From Ichthyophis bannanicus (Eukaryota; Chordata; Amphibia; Gymnophiona; Ichthyophiidae), in assembly GCA_033557465.1 (NCBI GenBank), contig CM066040.1:326882297-326946296 (forward strand): a stretch of DNA of 64,000 bases, given 5' to 3'. Shown here piece after piece: positions 21,291 to 30,316 of the stretch. Every line of letters starts with the position of its first letter. Position 1 is the first letter of the stretch. The notes beneath the pieces were generated by a model, which was not told the origin of the DNA, ran no database searches, and saw nothing but the letters and a program-made list of their open reading frames with translations. Both the position numbers and the translations under genes were made by a program.

Positions 21291-21768
21291 TCCTCAATAA
21301 CTCTTCCGCACCACACCTACAGTCCCTGCTTCAGGTCCTACCGGACTACAGAAAAAGACGAACTAGCTCAAGGAACATGCTACGCACGCCATCGCTAATT
21401 GCAAAAACCAGCACTAACACTTCAAAAAGAGCCTTCTCACTAAATGCTCCACAATTATGGAACGCTATTCCTGAGAAGTTACGGACAACAACTTCAGAAA
21501 AGCCCTAAAAACTTACATATTCAAAGACTGCTTCCCTCACTCAGCCAGCCACCCATTCATCTACTCCACCCTCCTCCCCTCACCCCCCACCAAGTTACAC
21601 CCTCCCCCCTTACTCTCCCCTCCCCTGACCACTTACGCTCTATAATATCCTAGATCCCCAAACAAAAGCAAATGTTCAATGTTACCTCCAAGTTGACCCC
21701 CCTGTTTAATGTACAATGTTCTGTTTCAATAGAAAAACTGTTAAACAAATAAATAAATAAAATAAAAG
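21290..21768 (+). repeat. L2-like LINE 3' fragment (plus strand)
   Basis: Coding remnant (21297-21508) with TSKRAFSLNAPQLWNAIPEK, then a pyrimidine-rich 3' UTR and a TAAATAAATAAA tail at about 21750. It interrupts L2-A in opposite orientation. Confidence 0.75.
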
Positions 21769-21769
21769 C

Positions 21770-22171
21770 ATTAAATAGAAGGGGGGCCAACACAGATCCC
21801 TGTGGGTCCCCACAGGGGAGAGAGAAGTGGGAGGAGGAGGTAGATTGGAAGGTGACGTAATATATGCAAAGGGACAGGTAACAGTAGAACCAATGTAGTA
21901 CTGTAGAACTTAAACCAGACATGACAGAAGTAAGGAGTGGTGAACCAGATCAAAGGCACTAACAAGATCAAGTGATACTGCCAGGGAGATATTATCCTTC
22001 TCCCAAGACATGCGAGTTTCATTTAGAACTGAAAGTAGAATAGTTTCTGTGCTGTGACCCGGCCTAAATCCCGATTGGCGTGGATGAAGAAAGTTTGTAT
22101 GTTCAAGGTGATGTAGAAGTTGTGCAAAGACAAGTTTTTCAAGAAGTTTAGATAGAAATGGGAGATTGCAT
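21770..22171 (-). pseudogene. L2-A reverse transcriptase fragment
   Basis: Frames encode NLPFLSKLLEKLVFAQLLHH, QSGFRPGHSTETILL, SLDLVSAFDLVHH and then CGDPQGSVLAPLLFN, the fingers and palm of an L2-type RT. Two frames are used, so at least one indel is present. Confidence 0.8.
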
Positions 22172-22211
22172 AGTAACATAGACACATAGTATATAAAGAT
22201 AGTATATGATG

Positions 22212-23704
22212 TGTCGCGTCCACCCCTTGGTATAGGCGGTTGCCTAGTGGGAATGGACGGACCACATATTTATTTTATCCTTTTTAAGTGCTGCGGTCTC
22301 TGTTCCCTTGTAGTTGTGGCAAAGACGGAGTCAGCAAGGAATTGGGTTAACAATAAGTTTTATTGTTATTGTTGCACAAGTGTCTATCTACTATCCCAAT
22401 AAACAGAAATAAAGGATTCTTCTCCAAACCAAAGTGTCTTTAACTGATACAGCATTATTCACCTGTTAGACATACAGGCATGTTTCTTTCAAAGCACTTT
22501 CTTCAAGCTTCTTTCTGTTATAAAACATTCACTGCTTTCTCCTCCAGCAACAATTGCTTTCTTAAAACAAACCATAAAACAGTAACGCTCTTTTCTTACA
22601 CGGTTGCCTAATTGGCCTGGCTTTTACACTTCGGCAGCTCTCTGCCTCTTCCCGTGTAAAATCCCACCAGCACAATCTCAGGCTTCTTCCAGCACTTACT
22701 ATTAGCATAACATTTTACAGCTTTCACCCTCTCTGGCAAAATGCACAATCTGTTTCCATATCAGAACCCTCGCTTCCAATAACAGCTTCTTCAATCTGCA
22801 TGGGCTCTCCCTCTGAGTCTGATATGCCTTGTTCAATTACAGGCTTCTCCTGAGCAGACTTCCACTGCTCTAGTAAAGCTTTAATCTGTTTCCAATGGGA
22901 CTCTTCTTTACTCTGAGGTATGGGGGAGGAACTTAGGGCACCAGTCTCCTTTAGCACTGACTTAATGGATTCAAAAGGGCTCACCTTTTTCCTGGCCTTC
23001 CTTACCCTTTCTGGTAGGCTTACAGGCAACCTCTTGTCCCCAGACTGCTTCCTCTGCTCTCTGCCGTTAAGCTCCTCAACAGGGTCTGACTCTGACTCCT
23101 GTCTCCAGAGCTTCCAATCAGCAACTTGCTCCCTGTCAGCTGTGCTTCTCTCCGAACTGGAGCTACACACACGCTGCCTGCAATCAGAGTGTCTGTGCAG
23201 CCTTTCAAATGGAGCTTTGTTCCTGCTTAATTTCCCACCTTTTACAACAGCTTCAATGGAAGACTCCAGAGAAGAATTTCTCTGGTCTTTGTACCAAGTT
23301 TCCAGCCTTTTCTCCTGAGGACTATTCCTTCTTCTCTCTTCCTCACACTTCCCCTCTCGGTTCCTCTCACAGGTCCCCTCAGACTTCCTTTCACAGCTCC
23401 TCTCAGAACTCCTTTCACCGTCCCTTTCAGAACGTTTTTCAGCGTGTCCTTTTCTAACTGTTTCCTCCTGCCTAAATGTTTGGGGCTGTCCTATGGGCTT
23501 CGGCTCAGCCCCCCTGCCTCTCACGTCAGCTCCCCTAGTTGCCATGGAGCTGAGGTGTGGCTCTCTCTCCTGCTTTCTGTGCACGGAGTTTTTTCCATAA
23601 GTTGAAGGTTTAACTCTTTCCCTTCCTGCACTGCTCTTGGCTACAGGGGAAAAAGAGTGGTTTCTCCTCCTTTCACTAGCATTTAACCCAGCTGCGCCAT
23701 CACA
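22212..23704 (-). repeat. Gypsy 3' LTR
   Basis: On the element strand it begins TGTGATGGCGCAGCTGGG and ends GGTGGACGCGACA. AATAAA lies at 22359-22364 (complement). The first 978 bases are an open reading frame continuous with Pol. Confidence 0.9.
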
Positions 23705-24427
23705 TAACCCCCCCCCCCTTAAGATATTCCGGGCTGGCTGGCCCTTTCCAGCACAGCACGGAATCCTTGAAAGGGCATCTGCATTCACGTGTAGTTTACC
23801 CGGCCTGTGCTCCACCCGGAACTCGTATGCCTGCAGGGCCATATACCATCTAGTGAGGCGTGGGTTATGGTCTTTCATGCTGCTTAACCATTTTAACGGT
23901 GCATGGTCCCTCACCAAAAGGAACCTACGGCCTGTTAAATAAAACCTAAGGGCCTCTACTGCCCAACGGATGGCGAGGCATTCCCTCTCAACTGTAGAGT
24001 ACTTTTGCTCTGCAGGTGCTAGCTTCCTACTTAAAAACATCAGTGGGTGCTCTACCCCGTCCTGCTTTTGTGATAGGATAGCACCTAGCCCTGTTTCGGA
24101 TGCATTCGTCTGAAGTATGAAGGTTTTATTAAAATCCACACCCCTTAAGACTGGTGCCGCACATAACTGCTCCTTTAACCGTCCGAAGGCATTCTCAGCC
24201 ATCAGGGACCATTGCACCTGGTTGGGCGCATTCTTTTTTAGCATGTCGGTGAGGGGTGCACTTTCCGTTGCGAAATGGGGTATGAATCTTCTATAATACC
24301 CTATTAAACCCAGAAAACTACGGACCTGCTTCTTGGTTAAAGGCTTCGGAAAGTCCCTCACACTCCTTACTTTATCCAATAGGGGTTTCACCACCCCCCG
24401 TCCTACTAGGTGTCCCAAATACTTCAC
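22724..24427 (-). CDS. pol: Gypsy pol C-terminal part fused to the LTR-encoded frame
   Basis: One open frame of 567 codons. Residues 1-90 are RT thumb (KYLGHLVGRG, FLGLIGYYRRFIP). Residues 91-222 are RNase H, ending in HVNADALSR; the first catalytic position reads LQTNAS, with Asn where Asp is usual. Residues 223-241 span the polypurine tract (ILRGGGL). From residue 242 (base 23704) the frame is inside the 3' LTR and runs 326 more codons: a charged region with repeated SER/CER units (about 330-380), a KKVSPFESIKSVL segment and an acidic tail METDCAFC. No integrase intervenes. It is separated from the upstream Pol block by a frameshift near 24440. Confidence 0.85.
   Translation of the reverse strand: MKYLGHLVGRGVVKPLLDKVRSVRDFPKPLTKKQVRSFLGLIGYYRRFIPHFATESAPLTDMLKKNAPNQVQWSLMAENAFGRLKEQLCAAPVLRGVDFNKTFILQTNASETGLGAILSQKQDGVEHPLMFLSRKLAPAEQKYSTVERECLAIRWAVEALRFYLTGRRFLLVRDHAPLKWLSSMKDHNPRLTRWYMALQAYEFRVEHRPGKLHVNADALSRIPCCAGKGQPARNILRGGGLCDGAAGLNASERRRNHSFSPVAKSSAGRERVKPSTYGKNSVHRKQEREPHLSSMATRGADVRGRGAEPKPIGQPQTFRQEETVRKGHAEKRSERDGERSSERSCERKSEGTCERNREGKCEEERRRNSPQEKRLETWYKDQRNSSLESSIEAVVKGGKLSRNKAPFERLHRHSDCRQRVCSSSSERSTADREQVADWKLWRQESESDPVEELNGREQRKQSGDKRLPVSLPERVRKARKKVSPFESIKSVLKETGALSSSPIPQSKEESHWKQIKALLEQWKSAQEKPVIEQGISDSEGEPMQIEEAVIGSEGSDMETDCAFCQRG
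23708..23719 (-). promoter_or_regulatory. Gypsy polypurine tract
   Basis: On the element strand AAGGGGGGGGGG (ten G) lies three bases before the LTR start TGTGATGG. It is also coding here. The long G run is a likely site for replication slippage, which would decide whether the LTR frame stays in phase with Pol. Confidence 0.75.
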
Positions 24428-24524
24428 CTCCCTCCCCCCAAATAAACATTTGGCTGGGTTTAAAGGTGATACCCGCCTTCCTCATATCTTCCAGTACTGC
24501 ACTTATATGAGCTAGGTGGCGGTC

Positions 24525-26570
24525 TCAACTGTCGCTATGGACGATTACATCGTCCATATAGGCCATGGCATACAGGCGATGAGGGCGTAAGACTATATCT
24601 ATTAGCCTTTGGCACGTGGCGGCTGTCCCGTGCAACCCAAAGGGCATACGGCGAAATTGATATAAGCCTAGAGGGGTACTGAAAGCTGTTTTTTGGCGAG
24701 ATTCCCTAGTGAGGGGAATTTGCCAATACCCCTTAGTCATATCTAATGTTGTGAGATAGGTGGCTCGCCCTAGTTGGTCCAACAATTCCTCAATCCTAGG
24801 TAAGGGGTATGTATCAAATCTAGAAATTGTGTTAACCTTACGGAAATCGATACAAAATCGTATCGTTCCGTCTGGCTTTGGGACCAACACTATGGGGCTG
24901 TTCCACGGGCTTACTGACTCCTCAATTATGCCCATATCTAACATTTCCCGCACCTGCCGGATTACCTCCTTTCGCTTTGCTTCCGGTAATCTATATGGCC
25001 TTAGCCGGACGACTTCTCCTCGAGGGGTTACTATTTCGTGGGCCACCAGCCTAGTCTCTCCGGGCATAGGGGTTAAAACGTCTGGAAATCTCCCTAACAT
25101 TTTCATCAGGGCTTGCTGCTGATACCAAGAGAGCTCCTCCCCTACCCTGGGCAGTGGCTTGGTCTTGCACTCAGCCAACTGAGGACCAAGGTCCACGTCC
25201 ACCTTTTCCTCTTCACTAGTGGCTGTCAAACCTGTCATTATGGCCTGTCCTGTGGATCCAAATCCACTCGACCCCCTTATCATAGTGCTCAGCTCTGTAA
25301 CTTCTTCTACGGGCGGAAACCCAACCCTCTCAAGAATGAGCTGTGCTATCCTGTCCCCAGTGGTAACCCTAAAATCCTTTTTAGAAAAGTTCAATAACAA
25401 GACCTTTATAGCTCCTCTAAAATCAGGGTCTATCACCCTGGCACCTACATCAATACAGTCTTTTACTGCTATACCGGACCGTGGAGCGATCCGTCCATAG
25501 CATCCGGGCGGTATCTCCAACTGTATACCCGTTTCTACCAATGCTCTCCCCTGCCGCGGGATAACAGTATCCTCGGCGCTATAAAGATCATAGCCTGCCG
25601 CTTGCTCGGAGGCTCGCTTGGGAATCTGAGCATTTGGGGTGAGCCGACAACACTTCAACAGAAATTTCGTCTTAGTGGCAGGGCCGTGCTTCGGGGTTGT
25701 TTCAGTACCTATCTTTCCCTGTCGGGCTTCAAACAAAGGGGCAGGCATTATCCTCAACCTAGATTTTCCCTTCTGAGAGGATGTCACCTGTTTCTCCTTT
25801 ATTCCCCCTCCTAAGGGTTCCTTTTCTGTTTTTTCTGGGCTTAAGGTTCCTGCATCAGCTATGGTGGACGTCAACCCTTTAACTAGGCCCTTCCTGAACT
25901 GTGGCCAATCCTTTCCTAAAACTAAGGAATGTGGTAGTCTGGGTACTACTGCCACAGGAATTTTCTTTCTTAAGCCTAGGCCTGTTACTGTGACTGTGTG
26001 CAATGGATACGACGAAGCAGCGCCGTGCACACACCTTATCTTTATTTTCCCTTCAGCTTGGTTTACAGAACCTTCACCCTGAGCTTCAATATCCCTCCAT
26101 AACCTTTCAGAAATCATCGATTGGTCGGCCCCTGAGTCTAAAAGGGCGTCGACCGGGATATTGTCCACCTCGATGGCTAGTAGAAATCCCTCCCCAACCT
26201 CCTTGGATTGGGTGGTCACTAGCACTACCTTTGCTCTGCAATCTCTCTTTACATGGCCTTTTTCTCCGCAAGAGAAACATTTCCGCTGTTCCCAACCAGC
26301 TTTCCCTGGGGGTCTCCTTTGTACACGTTCCCCCAACATTACCTTATCTTTCCTTTCCGAAATTCCCAGGACTGCTGGACCCGAAACATCCACCTTCCTC
26401 TGGCCGACTGCTCCAGCTTCTAGGAAACGCTCGGCCAAGGAAATGGCATCCTTTGTGTTTCTGCAGTCCTGCAGAATTAGGAAAGATTGTAATTCCCCTG
26501 GTACAGCATCTACAAATTGCTCCAGAACAATATCAACACTCTTTCCCTCTGGAGTTAACCATTTATACAC
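24525..26570 (-). CDS. gag-pol: Gypsy gag-pol: nucleocapsid, protease, dUTPase, RT
   Basis: Open for 681 codons. Residues 1-55: end of capsid. Residues 98-111: CCHC knuckle (CFSCGEKGHVKRDC). Residues 125-225: retropepsin with LLDSGADQS. Residues 303-441: trimeric dUTPase with all five motifs in order: AGYDLYSA (325), PRSGIAVK (363), VIDPDFRG (379), DRIAQLIL (406) and RGSSGFGSTG (432). Residues 495-681: RT with SPWNSPIVLVPKPDG, FCIDFRKVN and the catalytic YMDD at 671-674. It stops at TGA 24525-24527 just after YMDD. dUTPase hydrolyses dUTP and limits uracil in new DNA. Motif 3 has Phe in place of the usual Tyr. Confidence 0.9.
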   Translation of the reverse strand: MYKWLTPEGKSVDIVLEQFVDAVPGELQSFLILQDCRNTKDAISLAERFLEAGAVGQRKVDVSGPAVLGISERKDKVMLGERVQRRPPGKAGWEQRKCFSCGEKGHVKRDCRAKVVLVTTQSKEVGEGFLLAIEVDNIPVDALLDSGADQSMISERLWRDIEAQGEGSVNQAEGKIKIRCVHGAASSYPLHTVTVTGLGLRKKIPVAVVPRLPHSLVLGKDWPQFRKGLVKGLTSTIADAGTLSPEKTEKEPLGGGIKEKQVTSSQKGKSRLRIMPAPLFEARQGKIGTETTPKHGPATKTKFLLKCCRLTPNAQIPKRASEQAAGYDLYSAEDTVIPRQGRALVETGIQLEIPPGCYGRIAPRSGIAVKDCIDVGARVIDPDFRGAIKVLLLNFSKKDFRVTTGDRIAQLILERVGFPPVEEVTELSTMIRGSSGFGSTGQAIMTGLTATSEEEKVDVDLGPQLAECKTKPLPRVGEELSWYQQQALMKMLGRFPDVLTPMPGETRLVAHEIVTPRGEVVRLRPYRLPEAKRKEVIRQVREMLDMGIIEESVSPWNSPIVLVPKPDGTIRFCIDFRKVNTISRFDTYPLPRIEELLDQLGRATYLTTLDMTKGYWQIPLTRESRQKTAFSTPLGLYQFRRMPFGLHGTAATCQRLIDIVLRPHRLYAMAYMDDVIVHSDS
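25248..25664 (-). other. dUTPase domain within gypsy Pol
   Basis: Sub-domain of the Pol frame above, residues 303-441. All five conserved motifs of homotrimeric dUTPases are present, including the Gly/Ser-rich C-terminal motif that closes over the active site. The aspartate of motif 3 (VIDPD) is present. It sits between protease and RT; in viruses with dUTPase the usual places are upstream of protease (betaretroviruses) or between RNase H and integrase (non-primate lentiviruses). Confidence 0.92.
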
Positions 26571-26582
26571 AAGCGTTTTAAT

Positions 26583-27109
26583 TCAGTGGCATAAGGCCTG
26601 TGGTGTTTCGCCTGGCTTCAATTTGCAAGCCCGCAAAAGGTGGCGATAGACCACTGGAGTTAAGCCCATCCGGTCTCTTATGGCCTTTTTCGCTTCCTCG
26701 TAGTTGGAGGCAAGATCATTGGGCATAGCTCGGTAGGCCGCAAGAGCCTCTCCCGTGAGGGATGTTGCTAGTCTTATGGCCCATTGGTCTTTCGGCCAAC
26801 TACTTATGAGAGCAATACGTTCAAATACTTCAAGATAATCATCCACATCATCATCTTTTGACAACTGTCCCAGTGATAATACCCCCTTCCCTAGGGTTCC
26901 CAGTCCAGATACTGTTCCTAGAGAACCTGACACAGTCCTCAGGGCATCTGTCGTCTGTTTCTGCTCGCCGATCCAGGCGCCTAGCATGTCCAACAGCGGT
27001 TTCTATTGGGTCCTCAGCATCTCTGCAGTTCTCTCCTGGGTTGGGCTGACATCTCTTGCTGCTGCCGGAATCTGTCCGTCATCCATTTCATCAGCTCTGC
27101 TGTCTCCAT
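26583..27109 (-). pseudogene. gag: Gypsy gag, N-terminus and SCAN-like capsid
   Basis: Start codon at 27107-27109 opens with METAELMKWMTDRFRQQQ. A frameshift near 27000 leads to the frame at 26583-26993. That part carries DDVDDYLEVFERIA, WAIRLATSLTGEALAAYRAM and a KKAIRDRMGLTPVVYRHLLR block. It resembles the SCAN-like capsid of Gmr1-like gypsy elements. One in-frame TGA at 26583-26585 separates it from the gag-pol frame above, so gag and pol were originally one frame. Confidence 0.75.
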
Positions 27110-27462
27110 GTTGGTTCAGCTGCAACAAAACAGAAAGCAAAAACCCAAGTGTGGCTCACACACAATCGCCCCCTCTTTCCGCTTCCACTCCGGTTCTGCA
27201 CACCCCCACCCCCTTGTAGCAGAATCCAAAATAACACCTTCCCATCTACGGGTTACCTGCTACAAGTGGTGAGTCTCACTTCACAGGACAGCAGTGTCAC
27301 GGGAACACCCGATCCGATCCGCTTCCATCGATACTCCACTCTGGGTTTTCCTGCAGAACTGGTCAGCTCTTCAGAGGTACGTGCGTTGCTTGGTTTTTTT
27401 TTCCAGAGAAACTTCTTTGGTAGAGCAGCACAAGTCCTTTGTATCTGTGAGGTAGTAGCTTA

Positions 27463-27480
27463 ATCCTGCCAACTACGCCA
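27463..27480 (-). promoter_or_regulatory. Gypsy primer-binding site, tRNA-Ser-like
   Basis: Two bases inside the 5' LTR, the element strand reads TGGCGTAGTTGGCAGGAT. This complements the 3' end of vertebrate tRNA-Ser including CCA with one mismatch as I recall that tRNA (17 of 18). Confidence 0.75.
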
Positions 27481-27482
27481 GC

Positions 27483-28975
27483 TGTCGCGTCCACCCCTTG
27501 GTATAGGCGGTTGCCTAGTGGGAATGGACGGACCACATATTTATTTTATCCTTTTTAAGTGCTGCGGTCTCTGTTCCCTTGTAGTTGTGGCAAAGACGGA
27601 GTCAGCAAGGAATTGGGTTAACAATAAGTTTTATTGTTATTGTTGCACAAGTGTCTATCTACTATCCCAATAAACAGAAATAAAGGATTCTTCTCCAAAC
27701 CAAAGTGTCTTTAACTGATACAGCATTATTCACCTGTTAGACATACAGGCATGTTTCTTTCAAAGCACTTTCTTCAAGCTTCTTTCTGTTATAAAACATT
27801 CACTGCTTTCTCCTCCAGCAACAAATGCTTTCTTAAAACAAACCATAAAACAGTAACGCTCTTTTCTTCCACGGTTGTCTAATTGGCCTGACTTTTACAC
27901 TTCGGCAGCTCTCTGCCTCTTCCCGTGTAAAATCCCACCAGCACAATCTCAGGCTTCTTCCAGCACTTACTATTAGCATAACATTTTACAGCTTTCACCC
28001 TCTCTGGCAAAATGCACAATCTGTTTCCATATCAGAACCCTCGCTTCCAATAACAGCTTCTTCAATCTGCATGGGCTCTCCCTCTGAGTCTGATATGCCT
28101 TGTTCAATTACAGGCTTCTCCTGAGCAGGCTTCCACTGCTCTAGTAAAGCTTTAATCTGTTTCCAACGGGACTCTTCTTTACTCTGAGGTATGGGGGAGG
28201 AACTTAGGGCACCAGTCTCCTTTAGCACTGACTTAATGGATTCAAAAGGGCTCACCTTTTTCCTGGCCTTCCTTACCCTTTCTGGTAGGCTTACAGGCAA
28301 CCTCTTGTCCCCAGACTGCTTCCTCTGCTCTCTGCCGTTAAGCTCCTCAACAGGGTCTGACTCTGACTCCTGTCTCCAGAGCTTCCAATCAGCAACTTGC
28401 TCCCTGTCAGCTGTGCTTCTCTCCGAACTGGAGCTACACACACGCTGCCTGCAATCAGAGTGTCTGTGCAGCCTTTCAAATGGAGCTTTGTTCCTGCTTA
28501 ATTTCCCACCTTTTACAACAGCTTCAATGGAAGACTCCAGAGAAGAATTCCTCTGGCCTTTGTACCAAGTTTCCAGCCTTTTCTCCTGAGGACTATTCCT
28601 TCTTCTCTCTTCCTCACACTTCCCCTCTCGGTTCCTCTCACAGGTCCCCTCAGACTTCCTTTCACAGCTCCTCTCAGAACTCCTTTCACCGTCCCTCTCA
28701 GAACGTTTTTCAGCGTGTCCTTTTCTAACTGTTTCCTCCTGCCTAAATGTTAGGGGCTGTCCTATGGGCTTCGGCTCCGCCCCCCTGCCTCTCACGTCAG
28801 CTCCCCTAGTTGCCATGGAGCTGAGGTGTGGCTCTCTCTCCTGCTTTCTGTGCACGGAGGTTTTTCCATAAGTTGAAGGTTTAACCCTTTCCCTTCCTGC
28901 ACTGCTCTTGGCTACAGGGGAAAAAGAGTGGTTTCTCCTCCTTTCACTAGCGTTTAACCCAGCTGCGCCATCACA
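27483..28975 (-). repeat. Gypsy 5' LTR
   Basis: Same length as the 3' LTR and about 99% identical by eye. Begins at 28975 (TGTGATGG on minus), ends at 27483. Confidence 0.92.
27995..28975 (-). CDS. LTR-encoded ORF, copy in gypsy 5' LTR (intact)
   Basis: Same 326-codon frame as in the 3' LTR, open from LTR base 1 to the stop at 27995-27997. Several of the LTR differences change amino acids (for example Asn/Thr, Asp/Gly, Ser/Pro, His/Arg pairs), yet none introduces a stop. Upstream of the LTR the frame happens to run into CR1-B sequence to 29095, which I do not regard as part of the gene. The first internal ATG is in SSMATRG. Confidence 0.75.
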   Translation of the reverse strand, partial: CDGAAGLNASERRRNHSFSPVAKSSAGRERVKPSTYGKTSVHRKQEREPHLSSMATRGADVRGRGAEPKPIGQPLTFRQEETVRKGHAEKRSERDGERSSERSCERKSEGTCERNREGKCEEERRRNSPQEKRLETWYKGQRNSSLESSIEAVVKGGKLSRNKAPFERLHRHSDCRQRVCSSSSERSTADREQVADWKLWRQESESDPVEELNGREQRKQSGDKRLPVSLPERVRKARKKVSPFESIKSVLKETGALSSSPIPQSKEESRWKQIKALLEQWKPAQEKPVIEQGISDSEGEPMQIEEAVIGSEGSDMETDCAFCQRG

Positions 28976-30230
28976 GATGGCAGATAAAGACCAGCATTGT
29001 CCATCTAGTCTGCCCAGCAAGGTGGCAAGAGTAGGTGCGCCAGCCGCTTCCTGCGGGTCACCCCTCCCCATGCCTTTGTTTAGGGGTGTAGCCACTGCTC
29101 TGTGCAGGTCACCTCTACTTGTTGAAATATCAGCGACAGTTAAGTTTATTTTTATTTTATTTTATCCTGTTTCTATAAAGGGATCCACTGTGTCTGTCCC
29201 ATGCCATTTTGAATTTTGTCACTGTATTTGCCCCCATCACTTCCATCGGGAGGGCATTCCAAGCATCCACCACCCTTTCAGTGAAAAAGTATTTCCTGAC
29301 ATTGCCTTTCAGTTTATCCCCCTGCAGTTTCATGTTACGCCCTCTAGTATTACAGCTTCCTCATCTTTGAAAAAAGTTTGTTTTTTCATTAATATTCCTT
29401 AAGTATTTAAAGGTCTGTATAATATTTTTAATTTATTTATTTATTTGAAAAACTTTTATATAGCGACACTTCCTAAGATCAGTGACGGTTTACAGACAAC
29501 ACAGGTAATAAGTACATGAAACCTTGTGCAACATTGTGTCTATATACAAAGAACAGTATAAATCAAAGTAATTATTTACAACTTATAACAAAAGCTTTTG
29601 AATATTTAAACCAAAGTAATTATTTACAATTTATAACAAAAACAAAATAATCTTCCCTGTACCTCCTCTCCTCTAGAGTATACATATTTAGGTCTTGGAA
29701 TCTCTTTTCATACATCTTCTGGTGCAGGCTCCAAATCATTTTGGTTACCTTCCTCTGAACCATTTCCAGTCTTTTGATATCTTTTGCAAGATATGGTCTC
29801 CAAAACTGAACACAATATTCAAAGTGAGGCCTCACCAGTGACTTGTACAGTGGCATTAGTATCTCCTCCTTTCTGTTGGTAATTCCTCTCTGTATGCAAC
29901 CCAGCATCCTTCTGGCTTTGGCCACGGCCTTGTCACACTGTTTCGTCACTTTAAGATCCTCAGAAACAATCACCCCGAAGTCCTTCTCCTGGTCCGTGCA
30001 CACTAACCTATTGCACCCTATCTCATACAATTCCCTTAGATTTCTACATCCCAAGAGCATGATACTGCACTCCTTCACATTAAATCTTAATTGCCGAGCA
30101 TTAGACCTTTCTTCCAGTTTTTGCAGATCTTTCCATGCCCTCAGGAGAGTCCACTCTGTTGCAAATTTTCGTGTCATCTGCAAAACAGACTTTTCCATTC
30201 AGTCCTTCAGCAATATCGGGCGGAAATTAG
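28976..30230 (-). pseudogene. CR1-B ORF2 C-terminal region
   Basis: The frame at 29620-30198 carries LRFNVKECSIMLLG, EKDFGVIVSEDLKVTKQCDK and MPLYKSLVRPHFEYCVQFWR, then WSLHQKMYEKRFQDLNMYTL. The C-terminus continues at 29000-29400 after the 29425-29650 insertion. It is 5'-truncated near 30230 in the RT domain. Confidence 0.85.
29425..29650 (-). repeat. Short LINE-tail repeat inside CR1-B
   Basis: Starts TTTATTTATTTATTTG then CTTTTATATAGCGACACTTC. It contains a 30-bp near-perfect duplication (AAGTAATTATTTACAACTTA at about 29567 and about 29615). It splits the CR1-B frame. Confidence 0.65.
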
Positions 30231-30316
30231 CAAGGCATGTGGGGGTCAAGGGTAGGAAAGGATGGACAATGGCAGTTCTTCAAGGTAAAGGGAAGATAAC
30301 TGATGAGAGACTATTA

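Larger units (their letters stand above)
22212..28975 (-). mobile_element. Complete Ty3/gypsy element with dUTPase and LTR-encoded Pol extension
   Basis: Two LTRs of exactly 1493 bp (22212-23704 and 27483-28975) flank gag-pol on the minus strand. A perfect 4-bp target duplication GATG lies at 22208-22211 and 28976-28979. By eye the LTRs differ at about 14 positions (about 1%), so the insertion is fairly young. Gag has a capsid region resembling the SCAN-related Gmr1-like gypsy group. Pol has zinc knuckle, protease, dUTPase, RT and RNase H, but no integrase anywhere. Four lesions (gag frameshift, TGA at 26583-26585, TGA at 24525-24527, a frameshift near 24440) make it inactive. Confidence 0.9.
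22172..30230 (-). mobile_element. CR1-B LINE, split by the gypsy element
   Basis: The CR1 3' end (22172-22211, GCATAGTAACATAGACACAT) and the rest (28976-30230, starting GATGGCAGATAAAGACC) lie either side of the gypsy element. Removing it and one GATG restores a normal CR1 3' end, compare 20437-20470. A short LINE-tail repeat (29425-29650) is a second interruption. Confidence 0.85.

Noticed and set aside
28976..29095. N-terminal extension of the LTR frame upstream of the 5' LTR
   Set aside because: These codons lie in CR1-B sequence and are open by chance; the family frame starts at the LTR.
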